NCBI GenBank assembly: GCA_937776645.1
Contig: CALMRI010000063.1
Location: 1 to 50,910 of the forward strand
DNA: 50,910 nt
Direction: 5' to 3'
From: an uncultured Alphaproteobacteria bacterium
GTDB lineage: Bacteria > Pseudomonadota > Alphaproteobacteria > Thalassobaculales > Thalassobaculaceae
Below the pieces are notes generated by a model, which was not told where the DNA came from, did not search any database, and saw only the letters and a program-made list of their open reading frames with translations. Both the position numbers and the translations under genes were made by a program. Positions 8,976 to 17,377 of the stretch are shown piece after piece. Each line of letters starts with the position of its first letter. Within the stretch, counting starts at the first letter, position 1.

Positions 8976-9980
8976 TCAGATCCGAATTACCAGCTTACCG
9001 AAATGCCCGGCCGCCCGCACCGCGTGATAGGCGGCGTGGGCATCACCGAAATCATGGACCTTATCGATCACCGGACGCATGGCGTGGTGCTCGATAGCGC
9101 GGTTCATCTCCTCAAACATCCGCCGGCTACCGACATAGATACCCTGCAGGCGGATCGATTTGCGCATCACCAGGGTCGGATTGATCTGGCCGCCGGTCAG
9201 CACCCCGATCAAACCAACCGAGCCGCCGACTTTGGTCGCGGCGATCGACTTCTCCAAAGTACCGGCGCCGCCAACCTCGACCGTGTGATCGACGCCAAGG
9301 CCACCGGTCAGGTCCAAAACCGCCTTATCCCAATCCGGATTAATCCTGTAATTCACCGTCTTCCAGGCGCCCAGCGTCTTGGCCCGAGCCAGTTTTTCCT
9401 CGCTAGAAGAGGTGATGACCGTCCGCGCGCCCAACACTTGGCAGAGTTGCAGCGCAACGACGGAGACACCGCCGGTACCAAGCAACAGGACAGTGTCTCC
9501 GGCCTTCACACCGCCGACCTCGACCAGCGAATGCCAGGCCGTAAGCGCGGCGCAGGGCAACGTGGACGCCTCCTCGAAGTTCAGCCCCTCGGGCATCGCC
9601 ACCAAGCCATCCTCATGCAGGACCCGCCTTTCGGCCAACATCCCCTCTGCCGAACCGCCAAGCGCGTTGGCCATGTCGCGAGCGGTAATCGATCCGTCAA
9701 TCCATCCCTGGAAGAATGTCCCGACGACCTTGTCCCCAACTTTGAAACGGCTCACGCCTTCGCCAATCTCCAGCACCTCGCCGGCGCCATCGGAGTTCGG
9801 GATGCGGGGATAGTGGATGCCACGCGGTCCCGGATCCTCAACCATCATCAAGTCACGATAGTTGATCGACGAGGCGCGCATCCCAACCAGCACCTCGCCG
9901 GGGCCCGGTTTCGGGTCCGACCGCTCGTTCAGGGCCAGCGTGTCGATGCCCCCCTCGCCCACAATTTCATATGCCTTCAT
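8976..9980 (-). CDS. MDR-family NAD(P)-dependent alcohol dehydrogenase/quinone oxidoreductase
   Basis: The protein has 334 residues with the start placed at MKAYEIVG, because GGAGGAGG lies 6 bases upstream of that ATG; an in-frame start 30 bases further up lacks such a site. The GroES-like N-terminal half (SSINYRDL, SDGAGEV, FKVGDKVVG) is followed by the nucleotide-binding loop GTGGVSVVAL near residue 158. There is no cluster of structural-zinc cysteines, which favours the zinc-free quinone-reductase/enoyl-reductase type. Substrate unknown. It sits 142 bases downstream of the thiolase and directly next to an SDR remnant. Confidence 0.83.
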   Translation of the reverse strand: MKAYEIVGEGGIDTLALNERSDPKPGPGEVLVGMRASSINYRDLMMVEDPGPRGIHYPRIPNSDGAGEVLEIGEGVSRFKVGDKVVGTFFQGWIDGSITARDMANALGGSAEGMLAERRVLHEDGLVAMPEGLNFEEASTLPCAALTAWHSLVEVGGVKAGDTVLLLGTGGVSVVALQLCQVLGARTVITSSSEEKLARAKTLGAWKTVNYRINPDWDKAVLDLTGGLGVDHTVEVGGAGTLEKSIAATKVGGSVGLIGVLTGGQINPTLVMRKSIRLQGIYVGSRRMFEEMNRAIEHHAMRPVIDKVHDFGDAHAAYHAVRAAGHFGKLVIRI

Positions 9981-10026
9981 CAGATTCCTCCTCCAACGTG
10001 CGGATACCAAATCGCCGATAGAACAT

Positions 10027-10241
10027 TCAGGCCAACCTGCCGCAGTCGACCACGATGGCCTGTCCGGTGCCCCTGCTTACAGGTAGGAACTGCATGGAGC
10101 TCGCGATATCCTCGGTCTCAACCATCCGCGGCAACAGCGAGTTGGCCATCGACTTTTCCTTACACTCGGCAGACCAAGGGTCGGTCCAAGCGGTTCGGGA
10201 CAGGCCGGGCGCACCACATTGATCCGGATGTCTGGGGGCCT
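10027..10241 (-). pseudogene. Remnant of a short-chain dehydrogenase/reductase gene (C-terminal third, frameshifted)
   Basis: On the minus strand, just upstream of the MDR reductase, about 70 codons read as the end of a classical SDR. One frame gives PDIRINVVRP, the conserved segment before the substrate loop. A one-base shift then leads into a second frame reading LSRTAWTD, EDIASSMQFL and TGQAIVVDCGRLA before a TGA at 10029-10027. No N-terminal Rossmann part or catalytic Tyr-Lys is found upstream. The gene is therefore truncated and frameshifted, probably a decaying relic. Both frames were read by eye; a translated search would settle the exact edges. Confidence 0.6.
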
Positions 10242-10342
10242 AAAACATTAGGTTCCCAGCCCAAGATGTCGACCCTAAAGTCGCCGCCATGGCCACAGCC
10301 CGGGCGACCCGCTGGTTACCATAACCGCTCTTGCGTGCCAAC

Positions 10343-10368
10343 TTGCATGACCACGTCGGATCATGCAA
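10343..10368. promoter_or_regulatory. Perfect 8-bp inverted repeat, candidate operator upstream of the TRAP receptor
   Basis: TTGCATGA and TCATGCAA are exact inverted complements separated by 10 bases. They lie about 63 bases upstream of the TAXI receptor ATG, in the only sizeable gap before the transporter operon. The half-site size and an 18-bp centre spacing suit a dimeric regulator such as a GntR- or LacI-type protein, though none is encoded in the window. It could also be an RNA hairpin, but no T-run follows it. Confidence 0.4.
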
Positions 10369-10430
10369 AGTCGGGCCAAGTTCCGCAGGCTGGATACAAC
10401 CAGTCGAAGCTTCGTAATTGGGAGGGTTAC

Positions 10431-11579
10431 ATGCAATCAATGAAATCAGTTCTGGTCGCCGGCATCGCCGGCGCCGCTTTCGTACTGGCTGGCGCCGCAC
10501 AGGCGGAGGTTCCTAAGAAGACCTCCTGGACAGCCTATGGCACGACATCATCAGGTTATGCACAAACCGTCGCCATCGGCAACATGATGAATAAACATTA
10601 CGACACCAATATGCGGGTTATTCCGGGCAAAAACGATATTTCCCGTATGGCCCCCCTGCGCGATAACAAAGCTGGCTATTGCGCCTGTGGCATCGCCTCC
10701 TATTTCGGTCAGGAAGGCGTTTTCATTTTCGCCCATAAGGATTGGGGACCGCAGCCCATACGGTTGCTGATGACCAATCTCGGCTCTTTCGGTCTTTCTC
10801 TCGCCACCGCCAAGGACGCAAATATCAAGACAATCGCGGACCTGAAGGGCAAGCGGATCTCATGGGTGCAGGGCGGACCGGCGCTAAACTGGAACGTCTC
10901 GGCCTATCTGGCTTTCGCCGGCCTGACTTGGGACGATGTTGAGAAGGTGAAGGTCTCCGGTTTTTCCGCCTCCTTCAATGCGATCCTCAATGGCCAGTCC
11001 GATGCCGCGTTCTCCAGCACGGTCTCGCCAAGTCCGAAGAAACTTGCCGCGTCACCGCGTGGCCTGCACTGGCCCCTCTTGCCGCATAACGACGAAGCCG
11101 GTTGGAAGCGAGTCATGGCCGCCGCACCGGTTTACAATAAAGTAAACGCGACCATTGGTTCAGAAATTGACAAGAACAACCCGAGCCAGCTGTCGAACTA
11201 CCCCTATCCGATCCTGGTCGCGAATGCTTCCAGGGATGCCGACGAAGTGTATTCCATCGTCAAGGCAATGGTAGAGCATTACGACGACTACAAGAACGCC
11301 GCCAAGGGAGCACTGGGCTGGAAGCTCGATGCACAGAATATGACTTGGGCGATGCCCTACCATGATGGCGCCATCCGTTTTTGGAAAGAAGTTGGCAAAT
11401 GGAACGCCAAGGCGCAGGCTCACCAGGATAAGCTGGTTGAGCGTCAGACTGTGATTAAAACAGCCTGGGACGCGATGCCGGGCAAGGAAGGCCTAGAGAA
11501 AGACGACCTCAAGGTGGCCTGGTCCAAAATCCGTGTCGCGGCGCTGACCGCGGCCGGTTTCGACCCCGTGTTCAAGTAA
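10431..11579 (+). CDS. TAXI family TRAP transporter solute-binding protein
   Basis: The protein has 382 residues. The start is chosen at MQSMKSVLVAG because GGGAGGG stands 4 bases upstream and a clear signal peptide follows (hydrophobic 6-22, cleavage after AQA25). The frame is open much further upstream but that part runs antisense to other genes. The mature part has TAXI-type features: periplasmic alpha/beta binding fold, DLKGKRISWVQGG around 145, and an unusually Trp-rich second half. It delivers an unknown organic acid or amino-acid-like ligand to the fused permease 22 bases downstream. A palindromic operator candidate precedes it. Confidence 0.9.
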   Translation: MQSMKSVLVAGIAGAAFVLAGAAQAEVPKKTSWTAYGTTSSGYAQTVAIGNMMNKHYDTNMRVIPGKNDISRMAPLRDNKAGYCACGIASYFGQEGVFIFAHKDWGPQPIRLLMTNLGSFGLSLATAKDANIKTIADLKGKRISWVQGGPALNWNVSAYLAFAGLTWDDVEKVKVSGFSASFNAILNGQSDAAFSSTVSPSPKKLAASPRGLHWPLLPHNDEAGWKRVMAAAPVYNKVNATIGSEIDKNNPSQLSNYPYPILVANASRDADEVYSIVKAMVEHYDDYKNAAKGALGWKLDAQNMTWAMPYHDGAIRFWKEVGKWNAKAQAHQDKLVERQTVIKTAWDAMPGKEGLEKDDLKVAWSKIRVAALTAAGFDPVFK

Positions 11580-11601
11580 GCATTTCATAACCAACACACT
11601 T

Positions 11602-13581
11602 ATGAGCGACCCACAAACTCAGAGCGAGCCGGCGACTATCGAGCATCGATATCGCCGGCTCAATCCGTTCTGGACCTGGTTGTTGATCGTGCTATCGGTG
11701 CTCTCGGTCATCTTTTCCGCGTATCAGGTCTTTAATCTTGGCCATTTTATGGGCTTCGTCCCAATCGAGAACCAATACTATTACGCGATCGTCGCGCTGT
11801 TGCTGCCGACGACCTTCCTGGCCTTTCCCATGTTCCCCAAAAGTGGACGTGACGGGTTGCCCTGGTACGATCTGTTGTTGTTTCTGGTCACCGCCGGAAT
11901 TTGCATCACACTCGTCATTTACGCGATCGATATCGTCGACAATGGCTGGGAATTTTCAGCTCCCGAGGAGATGCAGTGGCTGAGCCTAGCCTTCGTGGCG
12001 ATCGCCATCGAAGCGGTCAGACGAACTGGCGGCGGCATCGTCACGATCATCATCGCGCTTTTCGCGGTATATCCCTTGGTCGCTGGCAGTATGCCGGGTG
12101 TCTTGGAAGGCACCACGGAGTCGATGTTGGACACCGCCGCCTACTACGCGCTCTCGACAGAGGCTCTGATCGGCATTCCGATGCGGGCCTTTGCAGGCCT
12201 GGTCATAGGCTTTTTGTTGTTCGGCGTGGCGTTACAATATACCGGTGGCGGACAGTTCTTTTTGAACCTCGCCTTCGCGCTGCTTGGGCATGTCCGGGGC
12301 GGGCCGGCCAAGGTGGCGATCTTCGCGTCCGGTCTCATGGGCTCGATGAGCGGTAGCGTGATCACCAACGTTCTAACCACCGGCGCCTTGTCGATTCCGG
12401 CGATGAAACGAACCGGCTTCAAACCTCATGTCGCCGCCGGTGTCGAGGCCTGTGCCTCGACCGGTGGCGTGTTGATGCCTCCCATCATGGGGGCCACAGC
12501 CTTCATCATGGCCATCAACCTTGAGGTTCCCTACCGCGACATCGTCGTGGCGGCGGTAATTCCCTCGGTGCTCTATTTCTTCGCGTTGTTCATGCAGATC
12601 GACGGTTATGCAGCCCGCAGTAAACTGAAGGGATTGCCGAGGGCTGAGCTACCCTCTTTGAAAGCGACTCTCAAGGACGGATGGTACTATGTCGCAGTTT
12701 TCGCCCTACTAATCTATCTTCTGGTCTTTATGCAACGGGAAGCTCAGGCACCCTTCTATGCGACGGGACTTTTGCTAACAATCAACCAATTGCATCCCAA
12801 GCATCGTTGGAATTGGGTTAGTTTTGTCGACTTCCTCGTTGCGGTGGGGCGTCTGTTCGCCGAGTTGGCGGCCATTCTAATCGGCATTGGGCTGATCGTC
12901 GGGTCTCTCTCCTATTCCGGCAAGATAGGCACTTTGGCGTTCGAGTTGCTGCAACTCGCCGGCAACAATGTCGCGCTGCTGCTGCTGCTTGGCGCGCTGG
13001 CCAGCTTCATCATGGGGATTGGCGTCACTGTTACCGTGGCGTATATTATCCTGGCCTTGACCTTGGCCCCGGCCCTGACCGACAGCGGGCTCAATCCGAT
13101 GGGCGTGCACATGTTTATGCTCTACTGGGGGATGCTGTCCTATATCACCCCACCGGTGGCGCTGGGCGCGTTCGCGGCAGCAAGTTTGGCGCAAGCCAAC
13201 CCGATGCGCGCCGGCCTGGAGGCAATGAAGTTGGGCACGATCATCTATTTCGTGCCGTTCTTCTTCGTGTTGGATCCGGGCTTGATCATGCAGGGTGAGC
13301 CCGGTCACATCCTGATCGTCTTTAGCTGTGCGGTGTTAGGAGTCATTGTCCTCTCGTGCAGCTTGCAAGGTTATCTCTACTGGGTCGGTGATTTGACCAA
13401 GTTGGGCCTCATGCAATGGCCAGTGCGAGCGGCACTGCTGATTGGGGCGCTAGCCCTCGCGATGCCCGGCAATGACGTCATCGGCATGGACAACGTCGAG
13501 TTGTTTATTGTCGGCGCCGTGCTGACCGGCGCCGCGGCGGCAGTGTCGTTGCTGACACGCAAGGACCTGACTCCGGTCTGA
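11602..13581 (+). CDS. TRAP transporter fused permease (DctQ-DctM fusion), TAXI type
   Basis: The 659-residue membrane protein combines a small DctQ-like part (about four membrane segments within residues 20-140) and a large DctM-like part with about twelve. The GLMGSMSGSVITNVLTTG stretch near residue 250 and PPIMGATAFIMA near 295 are the conserved DctM signatures; another pair occurs later (GIGVTVTVAYIILAL, and YITPPVALGAFAAAS near 517). Sodium-driven uptake with the TAXI receptor encoded just upstream is expected. A poor Shine-Dalgarno precedes the ATG, consistent with translational coupling. Substrate unknown. Confidence 0.93.
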   Translation: MSDPQTQSEPATIEHRYRRLNPFWTWLLIVLSVLSVIFSAYQVFNLGHFMGFVPIENQYYYAIVALLLPTTFLAFPMFPKSGRDGLPWYDLLLFLVTAGICITLVIYAIDIVDNGWEFSAPEEMQWLSLAFVAIAIEAVRRTGGGIVTIIIALFAVYPLVAGSMPGVLEGTTESMLDTAAYYALSTEALIGIPMRAFAGLVIGFLLFGVALQYTGGGQFFLNLAFALLGHVRGGPAKVAIFASGLMGSMSGSVITNVLTTGALSIPAMKRTGFKPHVAAGVEACASTGGVLMPPIMGATAFIMAINLEVPYRDIVVAAVIPSVLYFFALFMQIDGYAARSKLKGLPRAELPSLKATLKDGWYYVAVFALLIYLLVFMQREAQAPFYATGLLLTINQLHPKHRWNWVSFVDFLVAVGRLFAELAAILIGIGLIVGSLSYSGKIGTLAFELLQLAGNNVALLLLLGALASFIMGIGVTVTVAYIILALTLAPALTDSGLNPMGVHMFMLYWGMLSYITPPVALGAFAAASLAQANPMRAGLEAMKLGTIIYFVPFFFVLDPGLIMQGEPGHILIVFSCAVLGVIVLSCSLQGYLYWVGDLTKLGLMQWPVRAALLIGALALAMPGNDVIGMDNVELFIVGAVLTGAAAAVSLLTRKDLTPV

Positions 13582-13641
13582 GGTGTTGTTGGGTATAAAC
13601 TCCGGCCAGTCGCTGTGACGCATGGCTGAAGATAAGCTGGC

Positions 13642-13681
13642 GCCGAGCCGGGCCCGATATGGGCCTTGTTCGGCGCTCGGC
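13642..13681. terminator. Nested inverted repeat between the TRAP operon and ggt
   Basis: An outer arm GCCGAGC pairs with GCTCGGC, and an inner GGCCC pairs with GGGCC around the loop GATAT. This forms an extended GC-rich stem after the TRAP permease stop. There is no clear T-run, so it may be a weak terminator or a structured ggt leader rather than a canonical Rho-independent terminator. Confidence 0.35.
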
Positions 13682-13724
13682 TTGTCCATAAACCAAGACG
13701 ATTCCTCTCACCCGGAGTTACGAC

Positions 13725-15305
13725 ATGCGTAATCTACAACGGCCTGGCCGCTCTCCCGTCATCGCACCGGAGGCGATGATCTCTACCAGCCACCCGCTTG
13801 CCAGTCAGGTGGGTATCGATATTTTAAAGTCCGGCGGTAACGCGGTCGACGCGGCGATCGCCGCCTGCGCGACACTATGCGTGATCGAACCGGCGATGAC
13901 CGGGATCGGTGGGGATTGCTTCGCGCTTTACGTACCTAACGGCGCCACCAAACCGATCGCGATGAACGGTTCAGGCCGCGCGCCGAAGGCGGCCAGCGTG
14001 GAGAAATTACGGGATCGCGGGATCAAGACGATCGAGGTGCAAAGCCCGCACGCGGTGACCATTCCCGGCGCCATTTCCGCCTGGACCAAACTGAACGACG
14101 ATCATGGCACGAAAGGCATGGATGAATTGCTCGCCCCGGCCATCCGCTATGCCGATAACGGGTTTCCGATCGCCCATCGAGTTGGCACTGATTGGCTCGG
14201 TCTGGTTCCGAAATTGATGGCCGATGCGGTCTCCTCAAAAGTGATGACCGTCTGCGGGAAGGCGCCGGTTATCGGAAGCACCTTTCGCCAGCCGTTGCTG
14301 GCTGCAACCCTGCGCAAGATCGCCAAGAGTGGCCGAGACGCTTTCTATCTCGGCGAGGTTGCCCAGGACATAGTCGATCGACTGGTTGGCCTGGGTGGGT
14401 TGCACACCCCGGACGATTTCGCCGCCGCCGAGGCCGAATATGTCGAACCAATCGGGACCACCTATAACGGTTACCAAGTGCATGAATGCCCGCCAAACGG
14501 CCAGGGTATCTGCGCCTTGATGCTGATGAATATTTTGGCGCGCCATGACGTTAGCGCTCTATCCGAGGTCGACCGCGTGCATCTGTTGGCCGAGGCCGGC
14601 AAGCTCGCCTATCACCAGCGTGACCGGCATATCACTGATCCAAGCTTTGCCGATATCCCCGTCGACTGGCTGCTCTCAGAGGCGCATGCTGTGTCGCTAG
14701 ACGCTATGATTGACCCGACCAAGGCGGGTAATTTTCACAATTCTGACTTCCCCAACCATAGCGACACAACCTATCTGTGCTGTGTCGACCGGGACGGCAA
14801 CGCGATTTCGTTCATTAACTCCCTGTTCTCAGGATTCGGGTCCGCTATAATGGCGCCCAAATCCGGCGTCATGCTGCAAAATCGCGGCTCGTCTTTCTGC
14901 GTCGATGCCGAGCATGTCAACCGGATCGAGGGCGGCAAGCGGCCCATGCACACGATCATCCCGGGCATGGTGATGCGAAACGGTAAGACCATCGCCCCGT
15001 TTGGCGTGATGGGCGGGCAGTATCAATCGGTCGGCCACACCAACTTCCTCAGCCATGTTACAGACCGAGGCCTGGATGTTCAGGAAGCTATGGATGCGCC
15101 GCGCAGCTTCGCCTATGGCCGGGTTCTGCAAGTCGAGGACAATTTCGCGCCCGAGACCTATGCCGAGTTGGAGCGCCGCGGCCATACCCTGGAGCATGTG
15201 ACCACGCCCCTGGGCGGCAGTCAGTGCGTCTGGGTCGATCACGATAACGGCACTCTGGTTGGTGGTTCCGACCCACGTAAGGACGGCTGCGCCATAGGCT
15301 ATTGA
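13725..15305 (+). CDS. ggt: Gamma-glutamyltransferase family protein (Ntn hydrolase)
   Basis: The 526-residue precursor has the GGT layout. The N-terminal ASQVGIDILKSGGNAVDAA region and the IGGD motif near 61-64 belong to the large subunit. The autoprocessing site is the TT pair at 348-349 in HSDTTYLCCVDRDGNA, with T348 the predicted nucleophile, followed by NSLFSGFGS and NRGSSF. The PNGQG block near 258 is also typical. No signal peptide is visible, so it is probably cytoplasmic, as in the cephalosporin-acylase-like branch. A GGAG lies 8 bases before the ATG. It is followed 10 bases later by a Gfo/Idh/MocA oxidoreductase, so the two likely act on one compound, perhaps a gamma-glutamyl amide. 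Confidence 0.9.
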   Translation: MRNLQRPGRSPVIAPEAMISTSHPLASQVGIDILKSGGNAVDAAIAACATLCVIEPAMTGIGGDCFALYVPNGATKPIAMNGSGRAPKAASVEKLRDRGIKTIEVQSPHAVTIPGAISAWTKLNDDHGTKGMDELLAPAIRYADNGFPIAHRVGTDWLGLVPKLMADAVSSKVMTVCGKAPVIGSTFRQPLLAATLRKIAKSGRDAFYLGEVAQDIVDRLVGLGGLHTPDDFAAAEAEYVEPIGTTYNGYQVHECPPNGQGICALMLMNILARHDVSALSEVDRVHLLAEAGKLAYHQRDRHITDPSFADIPVDWLLSEAHAVSLDAMIDPTKAGNFHNSDFPNHSDTTYLCCVDRDGNAISFINSLFSGFGSAIMAPKSGVMLQNRGSSFCVDAEHVNRIEGGKRPMHTIIPGMVMRNGKTIAPFGVMGGQYQSVGHTNFLSHVTDRGLDVQEAMDAPRSFAYGRVLQVEDNFAPETYAELERRGHTLEHVTTPLGGSQCVWVDHDNGTLVGGSDPRKDGCAIGY

Positions 15306-15315
15306 GGATATATTC

Positions 15316-16278
15316 ATGACCACCTATCGGGCGGCGGTTATCGGCCTTGGCATCATGGGTCGGCGCATGATGGCCAATCTCGAGCAACATCCCCACTTCC
15401 AGATTGCTGGAATCTGGGACCCGTCGGCAAGCTCCGTCACCAAGGCTCGCGCTGAATTTCCATCGGCCCCGGTGGCTGACAATCCGGCCGCGTTGATCAA
15501 CAAGGGCGTCGCCGATTTCGTCTACATCGCCTGCCCGCCAGAATGGCACAAGCATTACGCGCTGATGGCGATCGAGGCCGGGGTCGCGGTTTATACGGAA
15601 AAACCCCTCGGCGTCGACATCGCCGAGAGCGAGGACCTCGTCGATCGACTAGAGCGCACAAATACACCGAATGTAGTCAATTTCGTCCAGGCTTCCTGCG
15701 AGGCGCTTGGATTGACCCAAGCTGCGATGGCCGGCGGTGAGTTGGGCGCGATAACCGGTATCGATATCGTTGTTCAATACCAGCAATGGCCTCGGGTCTG
15801 GCAGGTCGAGGCCGACTGGCTACGGTTTCGTGGCGCCGGCGGCTATGTGCGCGAGGTGATCTCGCATTTCGTCTTCGTGACCGAGCGCCTGCTCGGTCCG
15901 ACTAAAATCACCTTCACCGCCGCCTCCTATCCAAGCGACCCGAGCCTATGTGAAATTGATATCCATGCCCGACTCGACTGCGGTGGCATCCCCGTTAATA
16001 TTTTCGGCTCCTGTGGGGGTATCGGGCCGGACCGCCAGGAGGTAACAATCTGGGGCTCCAAACAAAGCCACCGATTGAGCGACTTCTACTTCCTCGCCAC
16101 CTCGGATGGAGAAAAATGGCGGAATGCCTTGCCGCCAAATGCCGACCCCCGCGCGACCACTTTGCAACGACAATTGGACAACGTCGAGAAATGGTTGGGC
16201 GGGAAAGAACACACCCTGCCTTCGGCTCGGGACGCATTGTCGGTACAGCGGGTGATCGAAGGGATGCTGGCTGGATAG
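15316..16278 (+). CDS. Gfo/Idh/MocA family oxidoreductase
   Basis: The protein has 320 residues. The NAD(P)-binding GLGIMG is at 10-15 and the family's catalytic Lys lies in TEKPLG (K96). The C-terminal alpha/beta domain follows, with EVISHFVFV near 180. GAGGA stands 7 bases before the ATG. Such proteins oxidise or reduce sugars, inositols or imino compounds; nothing here identifies the substrate. It is in operon with the gamma-glutamyltransferase and convergent with the DMT transporter 33 bases away. Confidence 0.87.
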   Translation: MTTYRAAVIGLGIMGRRMMANLEQHPHFQIAGIWDPSASSVTKARAEFPSAPVADNPAALINKGVADFVYIACPPEWHKHYALMAIEAGVAVYTEKPLGVDIAESEDLVDRLERTNTPNVVNFVQASCEALGLTQAAMAGGELGAITGIDIVVQYQQWPRVWQVEADWLRFRGAGGYVREVISHFVFVTERLLGPTKITFTAASYPSDPSLCEIDIHARLDCGGIPVNIFGSCGGIGPDRQEVTIWGSKQSHRLSDFYFLATSDGEKWRNALPPNADPRATTLQRQLDNVEKWLGGKEHTLPSARDALSVQRVIEGMLAG

Positions 16279-16310
16279 TATTGAGAGCCTTGTGCCCTCC
16301 GCACGCCTCA

Positions 16311-17195
16311 TTATTCCCTGACGCGTTCACGATACCAGGCGTATAGCCCGCTGGCGACAATCACCCCTGCGCCCGTCACCGTCCACATATCCGGCAAATC
16401 CCCAAACACCAAAAACCCCAGCACCGTCGCCCAGACCAGCATCGTATAGTTGAAGGGCTGCAGCGTGCTAGCCGGCGCCATGTGTAGCGCCAAGATGATG
16501 AAGACATGCGCCAAGGTGCCGCCGATTCCAGCCACCGCTAACCAGAACCAATCGATCGGCGATGCCTCGGCCCAGAAAAAAGGCGCGACAACACTCATCA
16601 AGAGCAACCCGATGCCGCCGGTGTAAAAAAGGGTTGTCTCCGGTGCATCATCACGGCTGATCACCTTGGTGAGGATCGTGTAACTGGCAAAACAGCAGGC
16701 GCCGGCCAGTGGCACCAGCGAGACCGGGTCGAAAACCCCGATACCAGGGCGCAGGATGATCAGCATCCCGACGAATCCCACCGCGATGGCTGTCCAGCGG
16801 CGCACACCGACCACTTCCCCCAACAGTGGCACCGACGCCGCGGTGATCAGCAGCGGCGCGATCGCCATGATCGAGTGCGCATCCGCCATCGGCATCTGGC
16901 TCAACGAGTAGACGAAGATGAAGTTGGCGAGGTTCAGGACCACGGCCCGCGCCACCTGAGCCATCGGGCGTTTGGTCCGCAGTCCCTGAAAGCCGTTTTT
17001 GTGCAAGGCCATGAAGGTGCCAACCCCTGCGAAGACCACAAAGCGCACCCAGAGGATCTGAATGACCGCGAAGCTCAGGGTAAGATGCTTGGAGACCGCG
17101 TCGGTACTCGCCAGGATCACCATCCCGGCGATCATCACGGCAATTCCGGCGGCTGGGCGCATTCCAGCTCGGGGGCTTTGGGCCACGGCGCTCAT
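16311..17195 (-). CDS. DMT superfamily (EamA) transporter
   Basis: About 294 residues with ten predicted membrane helices in two EamA repeats (about residues 15-140 and 155-290), including MADAHSIMAIAPLLITAASVP and, at the repeat junction, PLAGACCFASYTI. EamA proteins export amino acids, drugs or metabolites. The start is uncertain: the ATG at 17195 gives the usual family length but its GGAG abuts the codon, and a TTG 87 bases upstream would extend the frame. It is divergent from the cyclase-family gene and convergent with the oxidoreductase. Substrate unknown. Confidence 0.85.
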   Translation of the reverse strand: MSAVAQSPRAGMRPAAGIAVMIAGMVILASTDAVSKHLTLSFAVIQILWVRFVVFAGVGTFMALHKNGFQGLRTKRPMAQVARAVVLNLANFIFVYSLSQMPMADAHSIMAIAPLLITAASVPLLGEVVGVRRWTAIAVGFVGMLIILRPGIGVFDPVSLVPLAGACCFASYTILTKVISRDDAPETTLFYTGGIGLLLMSVVAPFFWAEASPIDWFWLAVAGIGGTLAHVFIILALHMAPASTLQPFNYTMLVWATVLGFLVFGDLPDMWTVTGAGVIVASGLYAWYRERVRE

Positions 17196-17377
17196 CTCCA
17201 ACCGGATATCTGGCACCGGTGATAGCGCCAACGAGGAAATACCAACATAGCGACTTGTCACGCGGACGGCGAGACCAGACAATCCGGGTCGCGCTTAACC
17301 GACGGATCGGCATCGGTTGACTACCCGATCACAAACATCGCAAAGCTGCCTTCGTCGAAGACCTTGGGGGAAACAGG

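Noticed and set aside
9003..10430. Long open frame upstream of the TAXI receptor that would give an 858-residue protein
   Set aside because: It runs antisense to the MDR reductase; the signal peptide and strong Shine-Dalgarno place the true start at 10431.
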